The notes under the pieces were generated by a model. The model was not told where the DNA came from. It saw only the letters and a program-made list of their open reading frames with translations, and searched no databases. A stretch of DNA of 64,000 nt from positions 180,418 to 244,417 of the forward strand of contig NZ_FRBI01000006.1 of the NCBI RefSeq assembly GCF_900142575.1, given 5' to 3'. The translations under genes were made by a program, and so were the position numbers. Below, piece after piece: positions 13,857 to 22,317 of this stretch; the first letter of the stretch is position 1, and each line of letters begins with the position of its first letter. The stretch comes from Actinacidiphila paucisporea. GTDB lineage: Bacteria; Actinomycetota; Actinomycetes; Streptomycetales; Streptomycetaceae.

Positions 13857-14225
13857 TCAGCCCGCGCCGAGGCCCGGCGCGGGCAGCAGCACGCCCGAGT
13901 CGAAGCATGTGCGGTCCCCCGTGTGGCAGGCCGGGCCGACCTGGTCGACCTTCACCAGCACGGTGTCGCCGTCGCAGTCCAGCGCGACCGACTTCACGTG
14001 CTGCACGTGCCCCGAGGTGTCGCCCTTGACCCAGTACTCGCCGCGGCTGCGGCTCCAGTACGTGCAGCGGCCGGTGGTCAGCGTGCGGTGCAGCGCCTCG
14101 TCGTCCATCCAGCCCAGCATCAGCACCTCACCGGTGTCGTACTGCTGGGCGACGGCGGGCACCAGACCGTCGGAGGTGCGCTTGAGGCGGGCGGCGATGG
14201 CGGGATCGAGCGAGGTCGCGGACAT
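13857..14225 (-). CDS. hisI: Phosphoribosyl-AMP cyclohydrolase
   Basis: HisI opens the adenine ring of phosphoribosyl-AMP, the third step of histidine synthesis. The 122-residue protein has [16 protein letters not shown], the metal-binding DCDGD, and zinc cysteines in [10 protein letters not shown]. It is monofunctional, without the HisE domain. The ATG at 14225 matches the family start ([10 protein letters not shown] follows). It sits apart from the other his genes and leads into trpE. Confidence 0.95.
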   Translation of the reverse strand: MSATSLDPAIAARLKRTSDGLVPAVAQQYDTGEVLMLGWMDDEALHRTLTTGRCTYWSRSRGEYWVKGDTSGHVQHVKSVALDCDGDTVLVKVDQVGPACHTGDRTCFDSGVLLPAPGLGAG

Positions 14226-14443
14226 GCCCCCATGATGCCGCCGGACGCGCCCGCGGCCGAAACCGCGTCCGGCCGGCGGTCCCGCGGCACGGCCCGCCGC
14301 CTCCCCTCCCGGCCGAGCCCGATGCGCCGTCCGGCTGAGAAAGATGTCGACAACCGGCAAAAAGGGTAAGCACATTGAGCCGTCACCCACCTGTCGCGGG
14401 GTTGTTACCCGCCGACGTCACCCGTATGGGGCATCCTTCCACC

Positions 14444-15322
14444 ATGGGTTTTCCACCGCCGCCGCACAATGGACCGCCGCCGCCTCCCGAGCAGGGCGGT
14501 GGGTTCGGCCCGCCGCCGCAGGGTTTCGGCCCGCCGCCGCCCGCCGACGGCTACGGCCCGCCGCCCGCCGACGGCTACGGCTACCCGCCGCAGGGCGGTG
14601 GCTACGGGCCGCCCGGACCGCCCGGACCGCCGGTCCCGCCCGCCGGTTACGGCTATCCCGGCGGCGGTTACCCCGGCGGCTACCCGCCGCCGCAGCCGCC
14701 GCGCAAGCACACCAAGCGCAACGTGTGGATCGCGGTCGGCGCGGTCGCCGTGGTCGGCGCGGTCGTCGGCGGCATCGCCGCGTCCGGCGGCGGCAGCGAC
14801 AAGCCCAGCGCCAAGGACACCCCCAAGGCGTCCACGCTCACCACGCTGCCGACGATTCCGACCGTGCCGATGCCCACCTTCACGCTGCCCTCGGACTTCC
14901 CGAGCCTGGACCTGCCGACCGACTTCCCGTCGAGCAGCGACGAGCCCCGGCCGTCGGCGACCAGCGGGGAGGAGATGCCGTACGTGGTGGTCGACCCCGG
15001 CAAGTGCTTCGACGCGCCCTCGATGACGCCCGGCATCTCCACCGTCCGGACGGTGTCCTGCTCCTCGGCGCACGACGCGCAGGCCATCGCCAACAAGACG
15101 CTGTCCGGCACCTTCGCGACCGAGGACGCCATCGAGAAGAAGGCGTTCGCGCTGTGCGAGGCCGACGCCACCAAGCACGCGCCGGCCGGCGGCGACTACT
15201 ACTCCTACGTGCTGTTCCCGCAGCTGATCACCTATCAGCTGCAGGGCCGCAACACCGTCACCTGCTCCCTCACCCTCAACGACGGGACCAACGGCAAGAA
15301 GCTGCACAGCAAGCTGAGCTGA
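14444..15322 (+). CDS. Pro/Gly/Tyr-rich single-pass membrane protein, function unknown
   Basis: The protein (292 residues from the ATG at 14444) has a low-complexity N-terminus of PPPADGYG-like repeats to about residue 85, a KHTKRN stop-transfer flank, one membrane helix (about 93-113), a Thr/Pro linker and an extracytoplasmic domain of roughly 100 residues. That domain has cysteines in GKCFDAP, TVSCSSAHDAQ, ALCEAD and VTCSL, which could form two disulfides; it resembles the septum-formation or DUF4190-associated extracellular modules of actinomycetes. The ATG at 14426 is an alternative start. It diverges from hisI. Confidence 0.75.
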   Translation: MGFPPPPHNGPPPPPEQGGGFGPPPQGFGPPPPADGYGPPPADGYGYPPQGGGYGPPGPPGPPVPPAGYGYPGGGYPGGYPPPQPPRKHTKRNVWIAVGAVAVVGAVVGGIAASGGGSDKPSAKDTPKASTLTTLPTIPTVPMPTFTLPSDFPSLDLPTDFPSSSDEPRPSATSGEEMPYVVVDPGKCFDAPSMTPGISTVRTVSCSSAHDAQAIANKTLSGTFATEDAIEKKAFALCEADATKHAPAGGDYYSYVLFPQLITYQLQGRNTVTCSLTLNDGTNGKKLHSKLS

Positions 15323-15377
15323 CCGGCGGTGGCGCGGGAAGCGGGCGCCGGCGCCCGCCGGTCGTTAACCTGGCGGC

Positions 15378-16010
15378 ATGACGACCCATGCGCAGCGTGA
15401 ACGTCTGCTTCTCGCCGACCTGCTGGAGAGCGCGGGGCCCGAAGCGCCGACCCTCTGCGAGGGTTGGACCGCCCGGGACCTCGCCGCGCACGTCGTGGTG
15501 CGCGAGCGCCGCGGGGACGCCGCCGCCGGGCTCATCGTCCCGCAGCTCGCGGCCCGGCTCGAACGCGTGCGCGGCGAGTATGCGCGGCGGCCGTACGAGG
15601 AGCTGATCCAGCTGATCAGGACCGGGCCGCCGCGGCTGTCGCCGTTCGCGCTCAAGCAGCTCGACGAGGCGTCCAACACGGTGGAGTTCTACGTCCACGC
15701 CGAGGACGTGCGTCGGGCGCAACCCGACTGGGCGCCGCGCGAGATCGACCCGGTCTTCGCCGACGCGCTGTGGTCCCGGCTCGAACGCGTCGCGCGCGTC
15801 ACGGGCCGGCGCTCGCCTGTCGGCCTCGTGCTGCGCCGGCCCGACGGCCAGACGGTGGTGGCCCACCGCGGCTCCCCCGTCGTGACGGTCACCGGCTCCC
15901 CCGCCGAGCTCACCCTCTTCGCCTTCGGCCGCCAGGACGCCGCCGACGTCGTCGCCGAAGGCGACAAGGCGGCCGTGGGCGCAGCCCACGCCGCCAAGCT
16001 CGGGCTGTAA
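15378..16010 (+). CDS. TIGR03085 family protein (maleylpyruvate isomerase/DinB-like fold)
   Basis: The 210-residue protein starts MTTHAQRERLLLADLLESAG and contains LCEGWTARDLAAHVVVRERR and NTVEFYVHAEDVRRAQP. These place it in the actinobacterial TIGR03085 group, whose four-helix bundle resembles mycothiol-dependent metalloenzymes; His residues at about 38 and 107 are candidate metal ligands. The reaction is unknown. A TAACCT -10-like element sits just before the ATG, so the mRNA may be nearly leaderless. Confidence 0.85.
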   Translation: MTTHAQRERLLLADLLESAGPEAPTLCEGWTARDLAAHVVVRERRGDAAAGLIVPQLAARLERVRGEYARRPYEELIQLIRTGPPRLSPFALKQLDEASNTVEFYVHAEDVRRAQPDWAPREIDPVFADALWSRLERVARVTGRRSPVGLVLRRPDGQTVVAHRGSPVVTVTGSPAELTLFAFGRQDAADVVAEGDKAAVGAAHAAKLGL

Positions 16011-16059
16011 GCCGCCCGTTCCCCCTTCCCGCCTGCCGCGGGGGCCCGTTCTGTTGCGT

Positions 16060-16182
16060 GCACAGTGCCGGTGCGGTGTGGCTGGGGCGCAGTTCTCCCC
16101 CAGAGCAACGCCTGGGGGTACCCCCACGCGCCCCTGAGGTGGCAGCCCCGGTCTGTCGCCGGCACAGTGCCGGTCCGTCGTG
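16060..16182. repeat. Degenerate Streptomyces-type intergenic repeat
   Basis: GCACAGTGCCGGT occurs at 16060-16072 and again at 16162-16174, each followed by a similar CG.GTGGCT string. Between them lies a variant of the GCGCAGTTC...GCGCCCCTGA core also present at 27.9-28.2 kb, here split by a C-rich stretch. With the adjacent MITE-like element this fills the 339-base gap; no gene is visible in it. Confidence 0.6.
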
Positions 16183-16183
16183 G

Positions 16184-16353
16184 CTAAGGGCTGTCCCGTA
16201 ATCCGCGGCGGGCGCGCGACGACAGCTACGGCACCTCGCTGCGTTGTCGGGCTCGTCCGAATACGACCCGGTATGAGGGCGACCCTTCGCCTTGCGATGC
16301 ACCGCATCTGACGCCGCGCGCTGGTCCACCGCGGATTACGGGACAGCCCTTAG
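16184..16353. mobile_element. MITE-like element with 25-bp perfect terminal inverted repeats
   Basis: The arms at 16184-16208 and 16329-16353 are perfect inverted repeats whose inner sequence begins AGGGCTGTCCCGTAA. The 170-base element encodes no protein. A TA at each edge fits target-site duplication of TA. Its right end overlaps the TAA of the MFS gene. It looks like a non-autonomous derivative of a DDE-type insertion sequence; no cognate transposase is in the window. Confidence 0.75.
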
Positions 16354-17594
16354 GAGGGGAGTTCCGCGGAGCGGAGGTGGGGGAGGAAGGCGGTGAAGGT
16401 GCCGCCCAGGGCGGCGAGGGTGGCGCTGGTGAGGAAGACGTGGGGGGCGCCGAAGGTGCCGGTCGCGGCGGCGAAGAGGGGGTAGGCCAGGGGGGCCAGG
16501 CCGAAGCTGGTGAGGCTCATGACGGAGGTGACGCGGCCGAGGTACGCGGCGTCCGTGGCCGTCTGGATGAGGGCCGCGGCCAGCCCGCCGCAGATGCCGC
16601 AGACCAGGCCGGCCACGAAGGCGACGGCGACCGCGGCGGTCAGGACGGGGGCGACGCCGATGGTGCCGACGGCCGCGGCCCCCACGAAGACCGCGGCTAT
16701 CTGCACGGCGCCGGCCCGGCGCACCCGGCCGCGTACGGCGAGCAGCAGCGCGCTGGCCGCGGCCCCGGCGCCGAACGCCGCGATGATCCAGCCATATCCC
16801 GCGGCGCCCCATCCGCGTTCCTGCGCGAGGAGCACCATGCCGACGTTGAGCGGCCCGACGAGGCCGAGTTCGCAGAGCGCGCCGGACAGGACCAGGGGGC
16901 CGACCACCCGGTGGCGGCGGATGTAGCGCAGCCCGTCGCGCAGCTCCCGGGCGGCCGGCGCCCGGGTGCCCGGCGCGGTGGTGGGCAGCGGGGTGATGCG
17001 GGTGCCGAGCAGCAGCGGGACGGACGTGGCGAAGAGCAGGCCGGCGACCGCGAAGGCGGCGGACGCCCCGCCGAGGCCCATCGCGAGGCCGCCGACCGGG
17101 GGCCCCACGACCGTGCCGAGCCGTACGGTCAGCGCGCGCAGGCCCTGCAGGCGTGCCAGTTGGTCGGGTGTGGTGATCCGGGGCGGCAGCGCCCCGACCG
17201 CGGGCATGAACAGCGCGTCGACGGCGCCGAAGACCAGCGCGACGGCGACCAGCAGCCACAGTCCGGGCGTCGCCAGCGCGAGCGCCGCGGCGGCGGCGAC
17301 GATCAGGGCGCAGCGGACGGCGTCGCTGCCGATGACGACCAGGCGCGGGCCGAAGCGGTCGGCGATCACTCCTCCGCCGAGCATGAGGACGGCCCTCGGC
17401 ACCGCGCCCGCGGCCATGACGAGGCCGACCTGCGCGGGCGCCGCGACCTTGGCGGCGGCGAAGCCGAGGGCGACGAAGTAGACGGAGTCGCCGAGGAGGG
17501 ACGCGGTGTAGGCGGTGAGCCAGCGCAGGACGTTGCCGTCGCGGTACGCGGGCCGTGCGGTGGAGCCGGTGGCGGTTGTCACGGTCGCCGTCAT
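16350..17594 (-). CDS. MFS transporter (drug/siderophore exporter-like)
   Basis: The 414-residue protein has about 12 membrane helices and the MFS loop GGGVIADRFGPR after the second pair of helices. Its overall look fits the MefA/EntS-type subgroup that exports drugs or siderophores. The ATG at 17594 follows GAGGA by six bases and lies 14 bases after the stop of an ArsR-type regulator, so the pair is probably co-transcribed and controlled by it. Its TAA stop comes from the terminal repeat of the MITE-like element. The substrate is unknown. Confidence 0.88.
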   Translation of the reverse strand: MTATVTTATGSTARPAYRDGNVLRWLTAYTASLLGDSVYFVALGFAAAKVAAPAQVGLVMAAGAVPRAVLMLGGGVIADRFGPRLVVIGSDAVRCALIVAAAAALALATPGLWLLVAVALVFGAVDALFMPAVGALPPRITTPDQLARLQGLRALTVRLGTVVGPPVGGLAMGLGGASAAFAVAGLLFATSVPLLLGTRITPLPTTAPGTRAPAARELRDGLRYIRRHRVVGPLVLSGALCELGLVGPLNVGMVLLAQERGWGAAGYGWIIAAFGAGAAASALLLAVRGRVRRAGAVQIAAVFVGAAAVGTIGVAPVLTAAVAVAFVAGLVCGICGGLAAALIQTATDAAYLGRVTSVMSLTSFGLAPLAYPLFAAATGTFGAPHVFLTSATLAALGGTFTAFLPHLRSAELPS

Positions 17595-17608
17595 GAGCGG
17601 TCCTCAGG

Positions 17609-18202
17609 TCAGGGGCGGTAGGGGAAGCCGTACATCTGGACGGCCACGTGCTCGCGGCCCTCGGTGTCGCCCGCGTCCTCCGCGTCCCGGCCGCGGTCGG
17701 TCCAGCGCTGCATCAGCTCGCCGATCTCTTCGGCCATCTGCTGCAGTTCGGCCGCGGTGAGCAGCGGCATGAACTCGGAGGAGAAGGACGCGTTGGTCCA
17801 TTCGCGGGGCCAGGCGGACTGCTGGTCCAGGTACTGCTCGTAGCGCTCGGCGCGGGTGGCGAGCAGCTGCCTGGTGACCTGGGCGAGCACGGCCGCGCCT
17901 TCCGGCCGGTCGTCGAAGTCGGCGCTGCGGAAGGAGAACCCGCGCTCGGCGGAGACCTTCCACCAGCGCTCGCGGCCGTCCGTGCCGTGCTCGGGGGCCT
18001 CGACGATGAAGCCGTGCGCGGCCATCTTCCGCAGGTGGTAGCTGACCAGTGAGACCGCCTCGTCGACCTGGTCGGCGAGGTGGGAGGCGGTCGCGGTGCG
18101 GGCCGTGAACAGCGCCCGGTAGAGGCGGATGCGCAGCGGGTGGGTGAAGACCTTGAGGGCGTCGAGGTCGGTGATGCGCTGGGAGCGTTCCTGTTCGGTC
18201 AC
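17609..18202 (-). CDS. ArsR/HTH_20-type transcriptional regulator
   Basis: The 197-residue protein has an N-terminal winged helix-turn-helix (ALKVFTHPLRIRLYRALF, then ASHLADQVDEAVSLVSYHLR) and an alpha-helical C-terminal domain. This layout is common in Streptomyces regulators that control an adjacent MFS pump. No arsenic-type cysteine pair is present, so it probably senses an organic ligand. The GTG at 18202 is near the transcript start. Two TTGCGCAA palindromes upstream are likely operators. Confidence 0.88.
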   Translation of the reverse strand: MTEQERSQRITDLDALKVFTHPLRIRLYRALFTARTATASHLADQVDEAVSLVSYHLRKMAAHGFIVEAPEHGTDGRERWWKVSAERGFSFRSADFDDRPEGAAVLAQVTRQLLATRAERYEQYLDQQSAWPREWTNASFSSEFMPLLTAAELQQMAEEIGELMQRWTDRGRDAEDAGDTEGREHVAVQMYGFPYRP

Positions 18203-18229
18203 GCCGCCAGGCTAGGTGTGCAAGTAAAT

Positions 18230-18251
18230 TTGCGCAATGGAAGTTGCGCAA
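18230..18251. promoter_or_regulatory. Paired TTGCGCAA palindromes, candidate operator
   Basis: TTGCGCAA occurs at 18230-18237 and 18244-18251, with centres 14 bases apart, in the AT-rich gap between the ArsR-type gene and the divergent methyltransferase. The placement suits autoregulation by the ArsR-type protein. Confidence 0.5.
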
Positions 18252-18310
18252 TATTTCTTTCTCACCTGATCGCGCCCGTCCGCCCCTGCCGCCCCGGCAG
18301 GATGACCGCC

Positions 18311-18910
18311 ATGTCTCTCGACGGCACCCGTGCGCATCTCAGCGGCCCCGGTGATCTGCCGCCCCTGGTGGAGCGCGCCGCCCTCACCGCGACCCGGCTG
18401 GACTTCCCCTACTCCTGCCGGCCCGAGCAGGGCCGGCTGCTGCGCGCGCTCGCCGCGGGCGCGGAACGCATCGGCGAGACCGGCACCGGCTGCGGGGTCG
18501 GCCTGGCCTGGCTGGTCTCCGGCATGCGGGGCGGCGCCTCGGCGGTCAGCGTCGAGCAGGACGCCGCCCGGGCCGGGGCCGCGGCGGACCTCTTCGGCGC
18601 CCTCGCGCCCTGGGTCACCGTGCGGCACGCCGACTGGACGGCGATCGCCGAGCACGGCCCCTTCGACCTGCTGGTCCTGGACGGCGGCGGCCAGGGCAAG
18701 GGGGACGGCCCGGCGGCCGACCCGGCCGCGCTGCTGCGGCCGGGCGGCGTGCTGGTCATCGACGACTTCACCCCGTCGCGGGGCGGGCCCCCGGTCCACG
18801 ACGGCCGCCCCGACACCGCCCGCCTGCACTGGCTCGACCACCCGGCACTGCGTACGGTCGAGGTCCCGCTGGCCCCCGACCTGGCGGTGCTGGTCGGGAC
18901 GCGGCGCTGA
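18311..18910 (+). CDS. Predicted class I SAM-dependent O-methyltransferase
   Basis: The 199-residue protein has a Rossmann-type core: GETGTGCGVGLAWL as motif I, VSVEQD as the acidic strand-2 end, and DLLVLDGGG and VLVIDDF later. This order is typical of small-molecule O-methyltransferases. The substrate is not indicated by the context. AGGA lies eight bases before the ATG at 18311; the ATG at 18302 is an alternative. The stop codon lies inside a hairpin shared with the convergent hisF. Confidence 0.78.
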   Translation: MSLDGTRAHLSGPGDLPPLVERAALTATRLDFPYSCRPEQGRLLRALAAGAERIGETGTGCGVGLAWLVSGMRGGASAVSVEQDAARAGAAADLFGALAPWVTVRHADWTAIAEHGPFDLLVLDGGGQGKGDGPAADPAALLRPGGVLVIDDFTPSRGGPPVHDGRPDTARLHWLDHPALRTVEVPLAPDLAVLVGTRR

Positions 18911-18923
18911 CCGGCCTCAGCGC
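18904..18923. terminator. Convergent hairpin containing both stop codons
   Basis: GCGCTGA and TCAGCGC flank a six-base loop. The TGA of the methyltransferase and the TGA of hisF each lie in one arm. It could act as a compact bidirectional terminator between convergent genes; there is no U-tract. Confidence 0.4.
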
Positions 18924-19675
18924 ACCGGGTGCCCGGCTTCGCGCAGCGCGGACTTGACCTCGGGGATGCGCAGGTCGCCGAAGTGGAAGACGGACGCGGC
19001 CAGTACGGCGTCCGCGCCCGCGGCGACGGCCGGCGGGAAGTCGGCCAGCCGTCCCGCGCCGCCGGAGGCGATCACCGGGACGGACACCCGGGAGCGCACC
19101 GCCGCGATCATCTCGGTGTCGTAGCCGTCCTTCGTGCCGTCCGCGTCCATCGAGTTGAGCAGGATCTCGCCGGCGCCCAACTCGGCCGCCCGCTCGGCCC
19201 ATTCGACGGCGTCCATGCCGGTGCCGCGGCGACCGCCGTGCGTGGTGACCTCGAAGCCGGCGCCGGAGGCGGCCCGCCGCGCGTCCACCGACAGCACGAG
19301 CACCTGCCGCCCGAAGCGCTCCGCGATCTCCCGGATCAGCTCGGGCCGGGCGATGGCCGCGGTGTTGACGCCGACCTTGTCGGCGCCGGCCCGCAGCAGC
19401 TTGTCGACGTCCTCGGCGCTGCGCACCCCGCCGCCGACGGTGAGCGGGATGAAGACCTGCTCCGCGGTGCGGCGCACCACGTCGTAGGTGGTCTGGCGGT
19501 CGCCGGAGGACGCGGTGATGTCCAGGAAGGTCAACTCGTCGGCGCCCTGGGCGTCGTAGAGCCTGGCCATCTCGACCGGGTCGCCCGCGTCCCGCAGGTT
19601 CTGGAAGTTGACGCCCTTGACGACCCGGCCGCCGTCCACGTCGAGGCAGGGGATGACGCGCACCGCGAGGGTCAT
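18917..19675 (-). CDS. hisF: Imidazole glycerol phosphate synthase, cyclase subunit
   Basis: HisF uses ammonia from HisH to turn PRFAR into imidazole glycerol phosphate and AICAR. The 252-residue TIM barrel starts [21 protein letters not shown] with catalytic Asp12, and has [25 protein letters not shown] (second catalytic Asp) and PVIASGGAG. The ATG overlaps the ridA TGA by four bases. It is the last gene of the his operon. Confidence 0.97.
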   Translation of the reverse strand: MTLAVRVIPCLDVDGGRVVKGVNFQNLRDAGDPVEMARLYDAQGADELTFLDITASSGDRQTTYDVVRRTAEQVFIPLTVGGGVRSAEDVDKLLRAGADKVGVNTAAIARPELIREIAERFGRQVLVLSVDARRAASGAGFEVTTHGGRRGTGMDAVEWAERAAELGAGEILLNSMDADGTKDGYDTEMIAAVRSRVSVPVIASGGAGRLADFPPAVAAGADAVLAASVFHFGDLRIPEVKSALREAGHPVR

Positions 19676-20076
19676 TCGGTGTCTCCTCGGAAAGCTTCGA
19701 TCTCGACTTCCACCAGCACCCGGGAGTCCATGAAGCCGGCCACCAGGACCATCGTGGTGACCGGGCGGACGTCACCGAACAGCTCGCGGTGGGCGCGGCC
19801 CGCGTCGTCGGCGTCCCGGGCGTGGCTCAGGTACATCCGGGTGCGGATGACGCTGTCCGGCCCCAGGCCGAACGGTTCCAGTGCCGCCAGCGCGTTGCCG
19901 AAGGCCAGCAGCGTCTGCTCGTACGGGCTGCCCTCGCCTCTGACCGCGCCGTCGACGAGCGGCATGGTGCCGGCGACCAGCACCGTGTCCCCCGCGGCGA
20001 CGGCACGGGCGAAGCCGATCGTCTCCTCCAGCGGACTGTCGGACTGCTCGCGCCGTACTGCGGGGGTTCCGGTCAT
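19672..20076 (-). CDS. RidA-family protein (YjgF/UK114)
   Basis: The 134-residue protein has the RidA fold features [20 protein letters not shown] and [17 protein letters not shown]. The conserved arginine is present (IRTRMYL). RidA enzymes hydrolyse reactive enamine or imine intermediates made by PLP enzymes. It overlaps priA upstream and hisF downstream by four bases each, so it is translated with the his operon. It may belong to a Rid subgroup other than archetypal RidA. Confidence 0.85.
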   Translation of the reverse strand: MTGTPAVRREQSDSPLEETIGFARAVAAGDTVLVAGTMPLVDGAVRGEGSPYEQTLLAFGNALAALEPFGLGPDSVIRTRMYLSHARDADDAGRAHRELFGDVRPVTTMVLVAGFMDSRVLVEVEIEAFRGDTE

Positions 20077-20798
20077 CGTGACACTGCCTCCAAGGCCTCT
20101 TCGAGCGTGAACGCCTTCGCGTAGAGCGCCTTTCCGACGATCGCGCCCTCCACGCCCTGCGGAACAAGAGACGCGATGGCCCGCAGATCGTCAAGGCTGG
20201 ACACGCCGCCGGACGCGACGACCGGGCGGTCGGTGGCCGCGCACACACCGGTGAGCAGCTCCAGGTTCGGGCCCTGGAGGGTGCCGTCCTTGGCGATGTC
20301 GGTGACGACGTAGCGGGCGCAGCCCTCGGAGTCCAGCCGGGCCAGCGTCTCGTAGAGGTCGCCGCCGTCGCGGGTCCAGCCGCGGCCGCGCAGGGTGGTG
20401 CCGCGCACGTCCAGGCCGACCGCGATCTTGTCGCCGTGCTCGGCGATGACCTTGGCGACCCACTCCGGGGTCTCCAGCGCGGCGGTGCCCAGGTTGACCC
20501 GGGTGCAGCCGGTGGCGAGCGCCGCGGCGAGCGTGTCGTCGTCGCGGATGCCGCCGGACAGCTCGACCTTGATGTCCATGGTGCGGGCCACCTCGGCGAT
20601 ACGCGCCCGGTTGTCGCCGGTGCCGAAGGCCGCGTCGAGGTCCACCAGATGCAGCCACTCCGCGCCCGCGCCCTGCCAGGCGAGCGCCGCGGCGAGCGGG
20701 TCGCCGTACGACGTCTCGGAGCCGGACTCGCCGTGCACGAGGCGTACGGCCTGGCCGTCGCGTACGTCGACGGCGGGGAGCAGTTCGAGCTTGGTCAT
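20073..20798 (-). CDS. priA: Bifunctional HisA/TrpF isomerase PriA
   Basis: PriA isomerises both ProFAR (histidine) and phosphoribosyl anthranilate (tryptophan). This dual activity is established for Streptomyces and mycobacteria, which lack trpF. The 241-residue barrel has Asp11 (LLPAVD), Arg19, Ser81 (LSGGIRDDD), Asp130 (GLDVRG) and Asp171 (DIAKDGT), the positions important in the known enzymes. No separate trpF occurs in the trp cluster at 7.3-13.8 kb. Dual function is inferred from family and context. Confidence 0.93.
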   Translation of the reverse strand: MTKLELLPAVDVRDGQAVRLVHGESGSETSYGDPLAAALAWQGAGAEWLHLVDLDAAFGTGDNRARIAEVARTMDIKVELSGGIRDDDTLAAALATGCTRVNLGTAALETPEWVAKVIAEHGDKIAVGLDVRGTTLRGRGWTRDGGDLYETLARLDSEGCARYVVTDIAKDGTLQGPNLELLTGVCAATDRPVVASGGVSSLDDLRAIASLVPQGVEGAIVGKALYAKAFTLEEALEAVSR

Positions 20799-20840
20799 CG
20801 GGGTGCGTCCTCGCGGGTGGGGTCGGGTCGGGTCGGTGGG

Positions 20841-21476
20841 CTAGAGGGTGTCGAGCCAGTTGGCGAGCAGGAGGGCGCCGGCCTCACCGGACTTCTCCGG
20901 GTGGAACTGGGTGGCCCACAGCGGGCCGTTCTCCACCGCGGCCACGAAGGGCTCGCCGTGGGTGGTCCAGCTGACCTTCGGGCTGCTGATGCGCTCGCTG
21001 CGCGCCTCCAGCTCCCAGCTGCGGACCGCGTAGGAGTGCACGAAGTAGAAGCGGGCGTCGTCGTCGGTGCCCGCGAACAGCCGGGAGCCCTCGGCGGCCT
21101 TGACCGTGTTCCAGCCCATGTGCGGGACGACGGGGGCCTGCAGCGGCTCGACGGTGCCGGGCCACTCGTCCAGGCCCTCGGTCTCGACGCCGTGCTCGAT
21201 ACCGCGGGCGAAGAGGATCTGCATGCCGACGCAGATGCCCATCACCGGCCGCCCGCCGGCCAGCCGGCGTCCGACGATCCACTCGCCGCGTACGCCCCTG
21301 AGCCCGGCCATGCACGCCTCGAAGGCGCCGACGCCGGGCACCAGCAGGCCGTCGGCCCGCATCGCCTTGTCGAAGTCGGCGGTGATCTCGACGTCGGCGC
21401 CGGCGTGCGCGAGGGCGCGCTCGGCCGAGCGGACGTTGCCGAATCCGTAGTCGAGGACGACGACGCTCTTGCTCAT
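20841..21476 (-). CDS. hisH: Imidazole glycerol phosphate synthase, glutaminase subunit
   Basis: HisH hydrolyses glutamine and passes ammonia to HisF. The 211-residue class-I amidotransferase has the triad Cys82 (GICVGMQ), His192 and Glu194 (QFHPEKS). The ATG at 21476 follows an AGGGGG site. It is separated from priA by a 42-base gap containing a short GGGTC tandem run. Confidence 0.97.
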   Translation of the reverse strand: MSKSVVVLDYGFGNVRSAERALAHAGADVEITADFDKAMRADGLLVPGVGAFEACMAGLRGVRGEWIVGRRLAGGRPVMGICVGMQILFARGIEHGVETEGLDEWPGTVEPLQAPVVPHMGWNTVKAAEGSRLFAGTDDDARFYFVHSYAVRSWELEARSERISSPKVSWTTHGEPFVAAVENGPLWATQFHPEKSGEAGALLLANWLDTL

Positions 21477-21485
21477 CCCTGCCCC

Positions 21486-21638
21486 CTAGAGCTGTAGCAG
21501 GCCGGTGACGAGTGCCGTCACCGAGCCGATGGCGACCAGCGCGATCAGGCTCTTGGACATCTTCTGCTGCCAGAACGAGTACACCCCGCCGGCCAGGAAC
21601 AGCCCCAGCAGGATGAAGAGGGTCGATCCCTTGTTCAC
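21486..21638 (-). CDS. Small two-helix membrane peptide in the his operon
   Basis: The 50-residue product (MNKGSTLFILLGLFLAGGVY, then FWQQKMSK and a second hydrophobic stretch) is predicted to cross the membrane twice. It sits between hisB and hisH, nine bases before hisH, where Streptomyces his operons carry a similar small gene. The GTG at 21638 is the only sensible start; the ribosome site is weak. The function is unknown. Confidence 0.7.
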   Translation of the reverse strand: MNKGSTLFILLGLFLAGGVYSFWQQKMSKSLIALVAIGSVTALVTGLLQL

Positions 21639-21723
21639 TGTGTTTGTCCGTTCGCTTCTCCGCCCGCGCGGCGACAGCTCGCGCGGCGTCCTGACTGCGG
21701 CTGAGTGGCCTTGCGCGCGTCGC

Positions 21724-22317
21724 TCACAGCGCGCCCTTCGTCGACGGCAGGATCCCGGCGGCGCGCGGGTCGCGCTCGCTGGCGTAACGCAGGGCCCTGG
21801 CAAGGGCCTTGAACTGGCACTCCACGATGTGGTGCGCGTTGCGCCCGTAGGGCACGTGCACGTGCAGGGCGATCTGGGCCTGGGCGACGAAGGACTCCAG
21901 GATGTGCCGGGTCATCGTGGTGTCGTACGAACCGATCATCGGCGCCATGGTCTCCGGCTCGGTGTGCACCAGGTAGGGGCGGCCCGAGAGGTCCACGGTG
22001 ACCTGGGCGAGCGACTCGTCCAGCGGGACCGTGCAGTTGCCGAAGCGGTAGATGCCGACCTTGTCGCCGAGGGCCTGCTTGAAGGCGGCGCCGAGCGCGA
22101 GCGCGGTGTCCTCGATGGTGTGGTGGGTGTCGATGTGCAGGTCGCCCTCGGTCTTCACCGACAGGTCGAACAGCCCGTGCCTGCCGAGCTGGTCCAGCAT
22201 GTGGTCGTAGAAGCCGACGCCGGTGGACACGGCGACCTGCCCGGTGCCGTCGAGGTCGATCTCGACGACCACCGACGTCTCCTTGGTGGTGCGCTCGACG
22301 CGGCCCACGCGGGTCAT
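21724..22317 (-). CDS. hisB: Imidazoleglycerol-phosphate dehydratase
   Basis: HisB dehydrates imidazole glycerol phosphate. The 197-residue protein has the two His-rich manganese motifs DTHHTIED and GRNAHHIVE, plus GFYDHMLDQ and PYLVH. It is the monofunctional form without the HisB phosphatase domain. The ATG overlaps the hisC TGA by four bases. Confidence 0.97.
   Translation of the reverse strand: MTRVGRVERTTKETSVVVEIDLDGTGQVAVSTGVGFYDHMLDQLGRHGLFDLSVKTEGDLHIDTHHTIEDTALALGAAFKQALGDKVGIYRFGNCTVPLDESLAQVTVDLSGRPYLVHTEPETMAPMIGSYDTTMTRHILESFVAQAQIALHVHVPYGRNAHHIVECQFKALARALRYASERDPRAAGILPSTKGAL

Noticed and set aside
16350-18202. ArsR/MFS pair as an arsenic-resistance operon
   Set aside because: No metal-binding cysteines in the regulator and no ArsB/Acr3 features in the transporter.
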